In this document: positions 1 through 9,033 of the stretch, in pieces | How the letters are laid out: each line of letters starts with the position of its first letter | How positions within the stretch are numbered: position 1 is the first letter of the stretch | Source of the DNA: Dokdonella_A sp937902695 | GTDB lineage: Bacteria; Pseudomonadota; Gammaproteobacteria; Xanthomonadales; Rhodanobacteraceae | Assembly (NCBI GenBank): GCA_048498135.1 | Contig: JBEHYO010000004.1 | Location: 1 to 64,000 of the forward strand | Direction: 5' to 3' | DNA: 64,000 nucleotides | Notes under the pieces: generated by a model | Database searches by the model: none | The model's input: the letters and a program-made list of their open reading frames with translations, nothing else | Told to the model about the DNA's origin: nothing | Position numbers and translations under genes: made by a program

Positions 1-130
1 TCTTCCCGTGCCCCTCTCGGCCGCGGCGAGCAGGCGCAGGAAGAGCCCGAAGGGGCGCGCACAGGATGCGCGCGCGTCCGATCTCGGCACAGGGATGTGC
101 CGTGAGCGGACCCCGGAGCCTGCTCGCGCA

Positions 131-158
131 GTCACGCGGGCACGGATGCCCGCGTGAC
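131..158. repeat. Perfect GC-rich hairpin in intergenic DNA
   Basis: An 11-bp perfect inverted repeat (GTCACGCGGGC at 131-141 and its complement at 148-158) encloses a 6-nt loop. It lies in the first 400 bases, which hold no convincing gene. Bases 1-130 show nothing recognisable; a gene beyond the left window edge cannot be excluded. There is no U-tract directly after it, so it is probably a repeat or an RNA hairpin, not a classical terminator. Confidence 0.6.
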
Positions 159-185
159 CGCGGCCGCGAGGGTGCCCTTTTCTTT

Positions 186-221
186 GGCGACTTTCTTTTG
201 GGCAAGCAAAAGAAAGTAGCC
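186..221. repeat. REP-like inverted repeat (GGCGACTTTCTTTTG family)
   Basis: Arms GGCGACTTTCTTTTG (186-200) and CAAAAGAAAGTAGCC (207-221) pair at 14 of 15 positions around the loop GGCAAG. It lies 27 bases from the preceding hairpin. Elements of this appearance are, to my knowledge, dispersed in intergenic regions of xanthomonad-type genomes; only this one copy is in the window. A role in mRNA 3' end stability or termination is inferred. Confidence 0.6.
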
Positions 222-320
222 GGCAGCCAGGGATGGCTGACGAAAAGCACATGGACGTGAGCCGGTCCTCGCAACAAACGCCAAAACCGAAACACAGAAC
301 CAACACCATCCCCACCCAAC

Positions 321-339
321 CCTCCCGTTGAACGGGAGG
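321..339. repeat. Short palindrome before the ompA-family terminator
   Basis: CCTCCCGTT (321-329) is followed, after one base, by its exact complement AACGGGAGG (331-339). It lies just beyond the terminator of the porin gene, as read on the minus strand. It may be a second stem of the same 3' structure. Confidence 0.45.
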
Positions 340-347
340 GCTAAAAG

Positions 348-374
348 AAAAAGCCCGGCTTTCGCCGGGCTTTT
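348..374 (-). terminator. Rho-independent terminator of the OmpA-family gene
   Basis: AAGCCCGGC and GCCGGGCTT form a stem with a TTTC/GAAA loop. It is flanked by A-runs on one side and T-runs on the other, so it ends in a U-tract in both directions. It sits 27 bases past the stop codon of the minus-strand porin gene at 401. Confidence 0.85.
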
Positions 375-400
375 CCATAACACCTGAATCGAGTTTCCGA

Positions 401-1600
401 TTACGAACCCGGATTCTCGACCTTCAGCTCGGTGCGGCGGTTGCGCGCACGGCCTTCCTTCGTCGCGTTGGTGTCGATCGGCTGCGATTCGCCGAAGCCC
501 TTGACCGCGGTGATGCGGCTCGGGTCGATACCATGCGAGGTCAGGTAGTCGCTCACGATCTGCGCACGACGCTCCGACAGCTTCTGGTTGTACGCGTCCG
601 TACCGATCGAGTCGGTGTGACCGTCGAGCTCGACCTTGATTTCCGGATAGCGCTTCAGCGCGTCGATGGCCTGGTCGAGGATCGCGACCGAGTCCGCCGT
701 CGGCAGCTGCAGCGTCGGCTCGATGTTGTGCTCGCCGGTCTTCGGACGGTCGAACTTGAAGTTCACGCCACGCAGATCGATGACGACCTTCTGCGGGCAG
801 CCATCCGGACCCACGACGGTGCCGGCCGGCGTGTCGGCGCAGCGATCGTCGCAGTTGTTGACGCCGTCATGATCGTCGTCCAGCGCATGGCAATCCGGCG
901 CGGCCGGCGGAGCAGCGGCCGGCGGCGGCGGCGGCGGCGGTGCAGCCGGACCACCGAAGCTGTACACGAGACCGATGCTCGCGATGCCGTCGGTGAAGCC
1001 CGAGCGGCGCTTCGTCAGACCAACGCCGCCCGGAGGATTCGCACTGAAATAGCCCAGCGACTCGGCGAGGTTGTTCTCGGTGTTGTTGTCGTGATCGTAA
1101 CGCGCCGCGATTTCGCCGCGGAGCGCGAGACGCTCGGACAGGTTCCACTGGATACCGCCGCCGATGGTGGCCATCGGATCCCAGCCGTTGTTGTTGTAGC
1201 CCTGGTCGTGGAGCAGGAAGCCCGAGTAGGCGGCATGACGCAGCGCGCCGAGGCCGACCATGATGTACGGACGCCACTGCGAGCCCTGGTCGCCGAAGAA
1301 CCAGCGGCCGCTGACGCCGAGACCGACGCTCTCCCACTCATGACCACTACGCCACGAACCGCCGGAGAAGTCGGCATTGTTGATCGTGTATTCGAAATCG
1401 ATCGCGAGGTTCGGGTTGACCCAAACGCCTGCACCGATGCCACCCCAGACCGACGTGTCGGTATCGCGGTTGCTATCGGAGAAATCCGCACCGATGCGCG
1501 GAGCGATGTACCAGTTGCCGAAATCCTGCGCGTGGGCAGCCGTTACCGCCCCACCGGCAAGGCTTAGGGCGATCAGCGCACATAAGGCCTTACGTTTCAT
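401..1600 (-). CDS. OmpA-family outer membrane porin
   Basis: A 399-residue outer membrane protein that should anchor the envelope to peptidoglycan. Residues 1-24 form a signal peptide with cleavage after AHA. Residues about 25-220 look like an eight-stranded OmpA-type barrel, with alternating hydrophobic and aromatic residues. A Pro/Ala linker follows at about 222-236, then an Asp-rich Cys-containing stretch resembling a TSP3 calcium-binding repeat (DDDHDGVNNCDD). The C-terminal 120 residues are the OmpA peptidoglycan-binding domain, with LDGHTDSIGTDAYNQKLSERR. The ATG is preceded by an AGGAG ribosome site (GAGAGGAGACTCTGA). It is monocistronic, with a strong terminator at 348-374. Abundant expression is likely from the good ribosome site and terminator but is not shown. 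Confidence 0.93.
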   Translation of the reverse strand: MKRKALCALIALSLAGGAVTAAHAQDFGNWYIAPRIGADFSDSNRDTDTSVWGGIGAGVWVNPNLAIDFEYTINNADFSGGSWRSGHEWESVGLGVSGRWFFGDQGSQWRPYIMVGLGALRHAAYSGFLLHDQGYNNNGWDPMATIGGGIQWNLSERLALRGEIAARYDHDNNTENNLAESLGYFSANPPGGVGLTKRRSGFTDGIASIGLVYSFGGPAAPPPPPPPAAAPPAAPDCHALDDDHDGVNNCDDRCADTPAGTVVGPDGCPQKVVIDLRGVNFKFDRPKTGEHNIEPTLQLPTADSVAILDQAIDALKRYPEIKVELDGHTDSIGTDAYNQKLSERRAQIVSDYLTSHGIDPSRITAVKGFGESQPIDTNATKEGRARNRRTELKVENPGS

Positions 1601-1795
1601 TCAGAGTCTCCTCTCGTTTGGTCTTCATGCTTCCGCTCAACCCCGCGCGGAGCTACACCGTCCCTAGTCTACGCCAGTCTGACGTCCCGGAAACGTGTTC
1701 TTAACACTTTATCATGGTAACAGGGCTGCCAGGCAATTCTAACTGGATCAAATTTTTACAACCAGTCCAATGTAAAAAGCGCGTTAAGCATCGAG

Positions 1796-3247
1796 TCAGT
1801 CAGCCGCGAACAGGCCGACGAAACGGTCGATCGGCAGCCGGTCCAGGGCCGCCGGTTCTGCCGAGGCCGCCAGGATCCGCTCCACCTGCCGCGCCGGGAG
1901 GTGCCCCGCGATCGCGTCGGCGAACTTCCCGAGCAGCACCGGAATGCCCTCGGCGCGACGCCTGCGGTGCCCGATCGGGTAATCGATCGACACCTTTTCG
2001 GTCGACGTGCCGTCCTTGAAGAACACCTGCAAGGCATTGCCGATAAAGCGTTTCTCAGGATCGAAGTAGTCTTTCGTGAATGCCGGGTTCTCGCGCACTT
2101 CCATGCGCGCGCGGAGCGCGTCGATGCGCGGGTCGGCGGCGACGGCGTCGCCGTAATCGTCGGCCGTGAGGCGTCCGAAGATCAGCGGAACCGCGACCAT
2201 GTACTGGATGCAGTGATCGCGATCGGCGTAGTTGGCGAGCGGGCCGGTCTTGTCGATGATGCGCACGCCCGCCTCCTGCGTTTCGATCACGATCTTCTCG
2301 ATCTCGCCGATGCGGCCGGCGACGTGCGGATGCAGCTTCAGCGCGCATTCGACCGCGGTCTGCGCATGGAACTCCGCCGGGAAGCTGATCTTGAACAGGA
2401 CGTTCTCCATCACGTAGCTGCCGAACGGCCGCTCGAACTCGAACGGCTTGCCCCTGAACGCGACGTCGTAGAAGCCCCAGGTCTTCGCCGTCAGCGCCGA
2501 CGGATAGCCGACGCAGCCCTTCACCGCGTTCAGCGCATGCGTCACCGCGCGACGGCACGCGTCGCCGGCGGCCCAGCTCTTGCGCGGGCCCGTGTTCGGC
2601 GCGTGGCGATACGTGCGCAGGACGCCGTTGTCGATCCAGCTGTGCGACACGGCGTTGACGATGTCGTCCCTGGAGCCGCCGAGCATCTGCGTCGCGACGG
2701 CCGTCGACGCCAGCCGCACGAGGATCACGTGATCGAGGCCGACGCGGTTGAACGAGTTCCTGAGCGCGTAGCAGCCCTGGATCTCGTGCGCCTTGATCGC
2801 GTAGCCGAGCACGTCGCGCACCGTCAGCGGCGTGCCGCCTTCGCGGACGGCCTTGCGCGAAAGGTAGTCGGCCACGGCGAGGATCGCGCCGAGATTGTCG
2901 GACGGATGACCCCATTCCGCGGCAAGCCAGGTATCGTTGAAGTCGAGCCAGCGCACCTGCACGCCGATGTTGTAGGCGGCCTGCACGGGATCGAGCTCCC
3001 ACGCCGTGCCCGGAACGCGCGCGCCGCCCGGCAGCGTCGCGCCCGGCACCAGCGGGCCGAGATGCTTGACGCATTCCGGAAACTTCATCGCCAGCATCGC
3101 GCACGCAAGCGAATCGAGCAGCACGTAGCGGGCCGTGTCGTAGGCCTCTTTCGACTCGATCGCGTAGTTCGCGACGTAATTGGCGATGTCGACCATCGGC
3201 TGGTCGGGGGCGGGCCGTGCGGCCGAGCGGATATCGTGCGATGACAT
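1796..3247 (-). CDS. prpD: 2-methylcitrate dehydratase (MmgE/PrpD family)
   Basis: A 483-residue cytoplasmic enzyme that dehydrates 2-methylcitrate to 2-methyl-cis-aconitate in propionate degradation. Length and sequence match the PrpD family along its whole length, for example IGVQVRWLDFNDTWLAAEWGHPSDNLGAIL near the N-terminus and the conserved KSWAAGDACRRAV segment. Translation starts at the ATG at 3247, 198 bp from a divergent phosphatase gene. prpC and prpB lie on the same strand but 4.5 kb upstream, separated by an opposing gene block, so this gene is probably transcribed on its own. No AcnD/PrpF pair is visible, which supports PrpD as the dehydratase used here. Confidence 0.93.
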   Translation of the reverse strand: MSSHDIRSAARPAPDQPMVDIANYVANYAIESKEAYDTARYVLLDSLACAMLAMKFPECVKHLGPLVPGATLPGGARVPGTAWELDPVQAAYNIGVQVRWLDFNDTWLAAEWGHPSDNLGAILAVADYLSRKAVREGGTPLTVRDVLGYAIKAHEIQGCYALRNSFNRVGLDHVILVRLASTAVATQMLGGSRDDIVNAVSHSWIDNGVLRTYRHAPNTGPRKSWAAGDACRRAVTHALNAVKGCVGYPSALTAKTWGFYDVAFRGKPFEFERPFGSYVMENVLFKISFPAEFHAQTAVECALKLHPHVAGRIGEIEKIVIETQEAGVRIIDKTGPLANYADRDHCIQYMVAVPLIFGRLTADDYGDAVAADPRIDALRARMEVRENPAFTKDYFDPEKRFIGNALQVFFKDGTSTEKVSIDYPIGHRRRRAEGIPVLLGKFADAIAGHLPARQVERILAASAEPAALDRLPIDRFVGLFAAD

Positions 3248-3444
3248 GACGCGTCCGTGACTCGAAAAGGCGTTTGCGACCGCGCGGCGGCGATCGCGAG
3301 GGCGCGCATTGTACGCACCGGGTGGGATTTAGCCCACCGTGAATCCCGCAACGTGGTTTCGCGTCGCGTTGTCGCGCCCGCGCCGGGCATGCAGAATCGT
3401 GCTCATCCGGAACCTCGACGATCCCCCTGCCCGCTCCGACCCGC

Positions 3445-4737
3445 GTGTCCGCCGACGTCCCAGCCCTCGAGCGCATCCTGCGCCTCAGCGCCTTCGACGG
3501 CGATTCGTCCGCGGCGCTGCGCACGTTGCACGCGCATTTCGCCGCGCGCTTTCCGGACTGCTCGCTCGCGCTCGTGCTCGTCGGCGGACAGGGCCGGGGC
3601 CAGGCGAGGCTCGCAGGCCTGATCGGCCCCGACGGGACCGAGCACGTGCCGAACGTCGATCCGTTCGGCCAGCGCACGACGCTGCCGCTTTTCGCCGACG
3701 CCCTGACCGGGCGGCTCTTCGCCGGCGATGCGCCGCGCGTGGTGCGGATCGCGCCGACCGAGTTCGCGCTGCCGTTCGCCGAGGTGATGCTCGCGCCCGC
3801 GACGCTGCTCGGCGTGCCGATCGTCAACTCCGGCGAGGTGCGGCACTGGCTCGTGTTCGGCTCGACGTTCCATCCGCGCTTCGATCGCGTCGATCTCGAT
3901 CTGCTTCTGCTCGAGACCAATCTCGCCGCGAGCCTGATCGTGCGCCCGCTCGCGACGCGTGCGCTCCGCGACGAAACCGACCGCCAGCGTCGCGCGATCG
4001 AAGGCATCGCCGACGTGCAGCGCGTGCTGCTGCCCGACAATCCCGCGATCCGCGGGCTCGAGTACGCCGTGCACTGGCAGCCCGCCGAAACGGCGGCCGG
4101 CGACTACTACGATCTGATGCCGCTGACGCCGTTCGCGCCGGACGATTTCGTCGACGACGGCGCCGACATCTGGGCGCTGATGCTCGCCGACGTGTCCGGC
4201 CACGGCGCCGCGGCCGCGATGGAAGCGGTGCAATTCGATGCGATCCTGCGCACGTACCAGGGCGACGGCGACGGGCCGGCCGGCGCGCTTACGTATGCGA
4301 ACAAGTATTTCTTCTCGCGACGCCAGCGCCAGCATTTCCTGACCGCATTCGCGCTGCTGTACCGGCCGGATCTCCGCCGCGCGACCTACGTGGCCGCCGG
4401 CCATCCGCCGCTGCTGCACCGGCGCGGCGATACCGTCACGCCGCGCGGCGCCGGCGCGCAGATTCCGCTCGGCATCCTGCGCGACTACGCGTTCCGCAAC
4501 AGCGAGTTCGGGGTGGATCCGGGCGACATGTTCGTGCTCTACACCGACGGCGTGATCGAGGCGCGCGACGGCAAGGGCACGCCGTTCGGCATCGAGCGGC
4601 TGACCGCGCTCGTCGCCGAAGGCGCCGAGCACCCGTCCGAGCTGATGGCATCGGTACGCGATGCGCTGATCGCGCATCAGGGCGGCCCGCTCGGCGTGGA
4701 CGACCAGACGCTGATCGTGCTGCGCATCGCGCATTGA
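3445..4737 (+). CDS. SpoIIE/PP2C-type serine phosphatase with N-terminal sensor region
   Basis: A 430-residue protein from a GTG start. Residues about 1-170 look like a GAF-type sensory domain (LLGVPIVNSGEVRHWLVFGSTFH). Residues 200-430 are a SpoIIE-like phosphatase: the metal-binding aspartate segment ADVSGHGAAAAMEA, the VAAGHPPLL motif, GDMFVLYTDGVIEARD and the terminal GVDDQTLIVLRI. Enzymes of this class dephosphorylate anti-anti-sigma or related partner-switch proteins. No such partner is encoded next to it, so its target is unknown. The coding region is compact, with no membrane segment, so it should be cytoplasmic. Confidence 0.87.
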   Translation: MSADVPALERILRLSAFDGDSSAALRTLHAHFAARFPDCSLALVLVGGQGRGQARLAGLIGPDGTEHVPNVDPFGQRTTLPLFADALTGRLFAGDAPRVVRIAPTEFALPFAEVMLAPATLLGVPIVNSGEVRHWLVFGSTFHPRFDRVDLDLLLLETNLAASLIVRPLATRALRDETDRQRRAIEGIADVQRVLLPDNPAIRGLEYAVHWQPAETAAGDYYDLMPLTPFAPDDFVDDGADIWALMLADVSGHGAAAAMEAVQFDAILRTYQGDGDGPAGALTYANKYFFSRRQRQHFLTAFALLYRPDLRRATYVAAGHPPLLHRRGDTVTPRGAGAQIPLGILRDYAFRNSEFGVDPGDMFVLYTDGVIEARDGKGTPFGIERLTALVAEGAEHPSELMASVRDALIAHQGGPLGVDDQTLIVLRIAH

Positions 4738-4848
4738 CGGCGCGGATCCTGGGCGTTTGCAGGGGACATCGATGCTTGTGCGAAACAGGCGAAACAAGGC
4801 ATCGTTGCGCATCCAAACACGCGTTTGAATCGCCCGACGACGGCCGGA

Positions 4849-6870
4849 ATGACGACGTTCCCGCACCTCTTCGCACCGCTCGACCTCGGCTTCGCGACGC
4901 TGCCGAACCGCGTGCTCATGGGTTCGATGCACACCGGTCTCGAGGATCGCGCGCGCGATTTCGACAAGCTCGCCGCGTTCTATGCGGAACGCGCGCGCGG
5001 CGGCGTCGGCCTGATGGTCACCGGCGGCATTGCGCCGAGCATCGAAGGCTGGCTGACGCCGTTCGCCGGGCGCATGTCGATGCCGTGGCACGTCGCGCGC
5101 CATCGCAAGATCACGCACGCGGTGCACGGCGAAGGCGGCCGCATCTGCATGCAGATCCTGCACGCGGGCCGCTACGCCTATCATCCGCTGTCGGTCGCGC
5201 CATCCGCGATCAAGTCGCCGATCACGCCGTTCAAGCCGCGCGCGCTCACCGCTCGCGGCATCGAGCGCACGATCGGCGATTTCGTGCGCTCGGCGAAGCT
5301 CGCGCAGGATGCAGGCTACGACGGCGTCGAGGTGATGGGCTCGGAGGGCTACCTCCTCAATGAGTTCCTCGTCGAGCGCACGAACACGCGCACCGACGAG
5401 TGGGGCGGCCCGGTCGAGAACCGCCAGCGCTTCCCGGTCGAGATCGTGCGCCGCACGCGCGCGGCGGTCGGCCGCGACTTCATCATCGTCTATCGGCTGT
5501 CGATGCTCGATCTCGTCGAGAACGGCCAGCGCTGGGACGAGATCGTCGCGCTCGCCCGGAAGGTCGAAGCCGCCGGCGCCACGCTGATCAACACCGGCAT
5601 CGGCTGGCACGAGGCGCGCATCCCGACGATCGTGACGAGCGTGCCGCGCGCGGCGTTCGCATGGGTGACGCAGCGCCTCAAGCAATCGGTGCGCATTCCG
5701 CTGATCACGACGAACCGCATCAACATGCCGGATGTCGCCGAACGCATCCTCGCTGCCGGCGATGCGGACATGGTGTCGATGGCGCGCCCGCTGCTGGCCG
5801 ATGCCGACTGGGTCGCGAAGGCGCGCGACGGACGCGCCGAGCGCATCAACACCTGCATCGCGTGCAACCAGGCGTGCCTCGATCACGTCTTCGAGAAGCG
5901 ACGCGCGACGTGCCTCCTCAATCCGCGTGCGTGCAACGAGACCGAGCTCGTGATCCGCCCGGCCTCGACGAAGAAGCGCATTGCGGTGATCGGCGCCGGC
6001 CCCGCGGGTCTCGCCTGCGCGACGACGCTCGGCGAGCGCGGCCATGCGGTGACGCTGTTCGAGCAATCGAACGAGATCGGCGGCCAGTTCAACATGGCCA
6101 AGCGCATTCCCGGCAAGGAGGAGTTTCACGAATCGCTGCGCTACTACGGCGTGCGCCTGCGTGAAATGCGGGTCGACGTTCGCCTCGGCACGCGCGCATC
6201 GGCGCCGATGCTGCGTGCCGAGGGATTCGACGACATCGTCGTCGCGTGCGGCATCATGCCGCGCGCCGTGACGATACCCGGCATCGAGCACCCGAAGGTG
6301 ATGTCGTACGTCGACCTCCTGCGCGGCGGACGCATCGCCGGCAAGCGCGTCGCGATCGTCGGCGCGGGCGGCATCGGCTTCGACGTCGCCGAGTTTCTCG
6401 TGCAATCACCACCGTCGCCGACGACCGACATCGCGCGATGGACGCACGAATGGGGCATCGACACGACGCTCGATGCGCGAAGCGGACTCGTGCGCGCCGC
6501 GCCCGAGCCGCCCGACCGCGAGGTGTGGCTGCTGCAGCGAACGGCGGGTCGTCCCGGCGGGCGTCTCAACAAGACGACCGGCTGGGTGCATCGCCTGACG
6601 CTGAAGGCGAAGAACGTCGTAATGCTCGGCGGCGTCGAGTACGAGCGCATCGACGATGCCGGCCTGCACATCCGCGCCGATGGCAGCGCGCAGGTGCTGC
6701 CCGCCGACGACATCGTCATCTGCGCGGGACAGGAGCCGAACCGCACGCTGCACGGCGAGCTTGCCGCGGCGGGACTCAAGACGCATCTGATCGGCGGCGC
6801 CGATGTCGCGGCTGAGCTCGATGCGAAGCGCGCAATCGACCAGGGCACGCGGCTCGCGGCCACGTTGTAG
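4849..6870 (+). CDS. fadH: NADPH-dependent 2,4-dienoyl-CoA reductase
   Basis: A 673-residue flavo-iron-sulphur enzyme that reduces 2,4-dienoyl-CoA during beta-oxidation of unsaturated fatty acids. The first ~330 residues are an old-yellow-enzyme TIM barrel, with MGSMHTGLED near the N-terminus. Next come the 4Fe-4S ligands in CIACNQACLDHVF and a later C. The dinucleotide fold IAVIGAGPAGLACATTL starts near residue 380 and a second GxGxxG (VAIVGAGGIGFDVAEF) near 505. A TTG at 4825 would add eight residues, but the ATG at 4849 matches the family start. It lies between a phosphatase and a glutathione transferase on the same strand. Confidence 0.92.
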   Translation: MTTFPHLFAPLDLGFATLPNRVLMGSMHTGLEDRARDFDKLAAFYAERARGGVGLMVTGGIAPSIEGWLTPFAGRMSMPWHVARHRKITHAVHGEGGRICMQILHAGRYAYHPLSVAPSAIKSPITPFKPRALTARGIERTIGDFVRSAKLAQDAGYDGVEVMGSEGYLLNEFLVERTNTRTDEWGGPVENRQRFPVEIVRRTRAAVGRDFIIVYRLSMLDLVENGQRWDEIVALARKVEAAGATLINTGIGWHEARIPTIVTSVPRAAFAWVTQRLKQSVRIPLITTNRINMPDVAERILAAGDADMVSMARPLLADADWVAKARDGRAERINTCIACNQACLDHVFEKRRATCLLNPRACNETELVIRPASTKKRIAVIGAGPAGLACATTLGERGHAVTLFEQSNEIGGQFNMAKRIPGKEEFHESLRYYGVRLREMRVDVRLGTRASAPMLRAEGFDDIVVACGIMPRAVTIPGIEHPKVMSYVDLLRGGRIAGKRVAIVGAGGIGFDVAEFLVQSPPSPTTDIARWTHEWGIDTTLDARSGLVRAAPEPPDREVWLLQRTAGRPGGRLNKTTGWVHRLTLKAKNVVMLGGVEYERIDDAGLHIRADGSAQVLPADDIVICAGQEPNRTLHGELAAAGLKTHLIGGADVAAELDAKRAIDQGTRLAATL

Positions 6871-6961
6871 TGCGGGAACGTTTCGATCGTGTATTTTCGT
6901 TTGCGTTCGCCGCGGCGCGCGTCGCCGCGGCATCGCACTATTCTCGACAAAAGGAACTCCG

Positions 6962-7573
6962 ATGAAGCTCTATTTCACGCCTGGCACGTGCGCGCTCGCC
7001 GATCACATCGTCCTCACCTGGATCGGGACACCGTTCGAAACGCAGAAGGTTCCGCGCGAGGAGCGCCAGCAGCCCTGGTTCCTCAAGCTCAATCCCGCCG
7101 GCCAGGTGCCGGTGCTCGAGGACGACGGCTGGCTGCTGACGCAGAACGGGGCGATCCTCAACTATCTCGCCGACACGTTTCCGGAATCGAAGCTCGGCGG
7201 CGACGGCACGCCGAAGGCGCGCGCCGAGATCAATCGCTGGCTCGCGTTCGTGAACTCCGACGTGCATCCGGCGTTCAAGCCGCTGTTCGGAGAGGCGAAC
7301 TATCTCGAGGATCCTGCGCTGATCGACAAGGCGAAGGACAACGCACGGCAGAAACTGCGCAAGCTGTTCGAGCGGCTCGATGGTCAGCTCGCCGGGCGCG
7401 ACTTCGTTGTCGGCGCGCGGTCGATCGTCGATCCGTATCTCTTCGTGACGCTGCGGTGGGCAAAAGGACAGAACGTCGATCTGTCAGGGCTCGACAATCT
7501 CGCGCGGTTCATGCAGCGCATGAATGACGATGCGGGCGTGAAGAAGGCGCTAGCGGAGCAGGAAGCGGCCTGA
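6962..7573 (+). CDS. Glutathione S-transferase, beta class
   Basis: A 203-residue cytoplasmic glutathione transferase. The N-terminal thioredoxin fold begins MKLYFTPGTCALADHI, with the catalytic Cys of the beta class at position 10. It continues to the cis-proline segment NPAGQVPVLEDDGWLLTQNGAILNYLAD, which binds glutathione. The all-alpha C-terminal domain contains the expected SIVDPYLFVTLRWA helix. The frame is open far upstream, but this ATG, with GGAAC before it, gives the family N-terminus. The substrate is not predictable; detoxification of electrophiles is the family role. Confidence 0.9.
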   Translation: MKLYFTPGTCALADHIVLTWIGTPFETQKVPREERQQPWFLKLNPAGQVPVLEDDGWLLTQNGAILNYLADTFPESKLGGDGTPKARAEINRWLAFVNSDVHPAFKPLFGEANYLEDPALIDKAKDNARQKLRKLFERLDGQLAGRDFVVGARSIVDPYLFVTLRWAKGQNVDLSGLDNLARFMQRMNDDAGVKKALAEQEAA

Positions 7574-7610
7574 CCTAGCGCGACACCCTTCCTACCACGC
7601 GCAACATGTC

Positions 7611-7740
7611 CCCTCTCCCGCTTGCGGGAGAGGGCTAGGGGTGAGGGCAAGCTCGTTCGACGTGTCATCTTGCGGCGCTGAACCACCGCGCTGCCCTCAC
7701 CCGCGGCTTCGCCGACGGCCTCTCCCGCAAGCGGGAGAGG
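7611..7740. repeat. REP-like palindrome pair (CCCTCTCCCGC family)
   Basis: Two inverted copies of one element. Arm CCCTCTCCCG with a CTTG loop forms the first at 7611-7634, followed by the tail TAGGGGTGAGGGC. The second, in opposite orientation, is the stem at 7719-7740, preceded by GCCCTCACC at 7692-7700. The pair sits between the converging glutathione transferase and prpC genes and can act as a bidirectional terminator. The same element recurs at five other places in this window. Confidence 0.85.
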
Positions 7741-7743
7741 CGA

Positions 7744-8901
7744 TTACTTCCGCTGATCGATCGGCACGAACTTGAGATCTTCCGGCCCGACATAATTCGC
7801 GCTCGGCCGGATGATCTTGCCGTCTTCGCGCTGCTCGATCACATGCGCGCTCCAGCCCGAGGTCCGCGAGATCACGAACAGCGGCGTGAACATTGCCGTC
7901 GGCACGCCCATCATGTGGTAGCTGACCGCGCTGAACCAGTCGAGGTTCGGGAACATCTTCTTGATCGACCACATCGTCGATTCGAGCCGCTCGGCGATGT
8001 CGAACATCTTCATGCTGTTCTGCGCGGCCGAGAGCTCCCGCGCGACTTCCTTGATGACCTTGTTGCGCGGATCGGAAACGGTATAGACCGGATGTCCGAA
8101 GCCGATGACGACTTCCTTGCGCTCGACGCGCGCGCGGATGTCCGCCTCGGCCTGGTCCGGCGTGTCGTAGCGGTTCTGGATATCGAACGCAGCCTCGTTG
8201 GCGCCGCCGTGCTTGGGGCCGCGCAAGGCGCCGATCGCCCCCGTGATGCACGAATGCATGTCGCTGCCGGTGCCGGCGATCACGCGCGCGGTGAACGTCG
8301 ACGCGTTGAACTCGTGCTCGGCGTAGAGGATCAGCGACGTGTGCATCGAGCGGACCCAGAGATCGCTCGGCTTCTCGCCGTGCAGAAGGTGCAGGAAGTG
8401 GCCGCCGATCGAGTCGTCGTCGGTTTCGACGTCGACGCGCTTGCCGTTGACCGCGAAGTGGTACCAGTAGAGCAGCATCGAGCCGAGCGATGCCATCAGG
8501 CGATCCGCGATCTCGCGCGCGCCCTGCGCATTGTGGTCGTCCTTCTCCGGCATCTCGCAGCCGAGCGCGGAGACGGCCGTGCGCATGACGTCCATCGGGT
8601 GCGTCGAAGCGGGCAACTGCTCGAGGACGCGCTTGACCGCAGCCGGCACGTCGCGCATCGCCTTCAGGCTCGACTTGTAGCCGGCGAGCTCGGCGCGTGT
8701 CGGCAGCTTGCCGTGCACGAGAAGATACGCGATCTCCTCGAACTCGCAGGTCGTGGCGACGTCGAGGATGTCGTAGCCGCGGTAGTGCAGATCGTTGCCG
8801 GTGCGCCCGACCGTGCAGAGCGCCGTGTTGCCGGCGGCAACGCCGGACAACGCGACGGATTTCTTGGGCTTCGGCAGCACGGAAGGGGCGTTTTCGGTCA
8901 C
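7744..8901 (-). CDS. prpC: 2-methylcitrate synthase
   Basis: A 385-residue citrate-synthase-fold enzyme that condenses propionyl-CoA with oxaloacetate to 2-methylcitrate. Key segments are THPMDVMRTAVSALG near residue 100, the catalytic histidine regions LILYAEHEFNASTFTARVI and GPKHGGANEA, and FGHPVYTVSDPRNKVIK, which is typical of the short PrpC type as opposed to the hexameric citrate synthase. Translation starts at a GTG with GGAG six bases before it. It follows prpB and a small unknown gene on the same strand, consistent with a prpB-x-prpC operon. A REP-like pair ends it. No PrpR-type regulator gene is in the neighbourhood. Confidence 0.94.
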   Translation of the reverse strand: MTENAPSVLPKPKKSVALSGVAAGNTALCTVGRTGNDLHYRGYDILDVATTCEFEEIAYLLVHGKLPTRAELAGYKSSLKAMRDVPAAVKRVLEQLPASTHPMDVMRTAVSALGCEMPEKDDHNAQGAREIADRLMASLGSMLLYWYHFAVNGKRVDVETDDDSIGGHFLHLLHGEKPSDLWVRSMHTSLILYAEHEFNASTFTARVIAGTGSDMHSCITGAIGALRGPKHGGANEAAFDIQNRYDTPDQAEADIRARVERKEVVIGFGHPVYTVSDPRNKVIKEVARELSAAQNSMKMFDIAERLESTMWSIKKMFPNLDWFSAVSYHMMGVPTAMFTPLFVISRTSGWSAHVIEQREDGKIIRPSANYVGPEDLKFVPIDQRK

Positions 8902-9033
8902 ATCGATCTCCGCTGGTTCCGCGCCGAGCAGCGCGCGGTCTCAAAAATGGCGCGCAATGATACCTGCGGGTGATGCTCGAAGCACACCGTGCTGCCGGCG
9001 CGCGCACCCATTGCCGCGTGCGCGCAGGCGCGC

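Noticed and set aside
3403..6405. A 1000-residue open frame antisense to the phosphatase and fadH-like genes
   Set aside because: It overlaps two well-supported genes and is Arg/Ala/His-rich with no domain; typical of antisense frames in GC-rich DNA.
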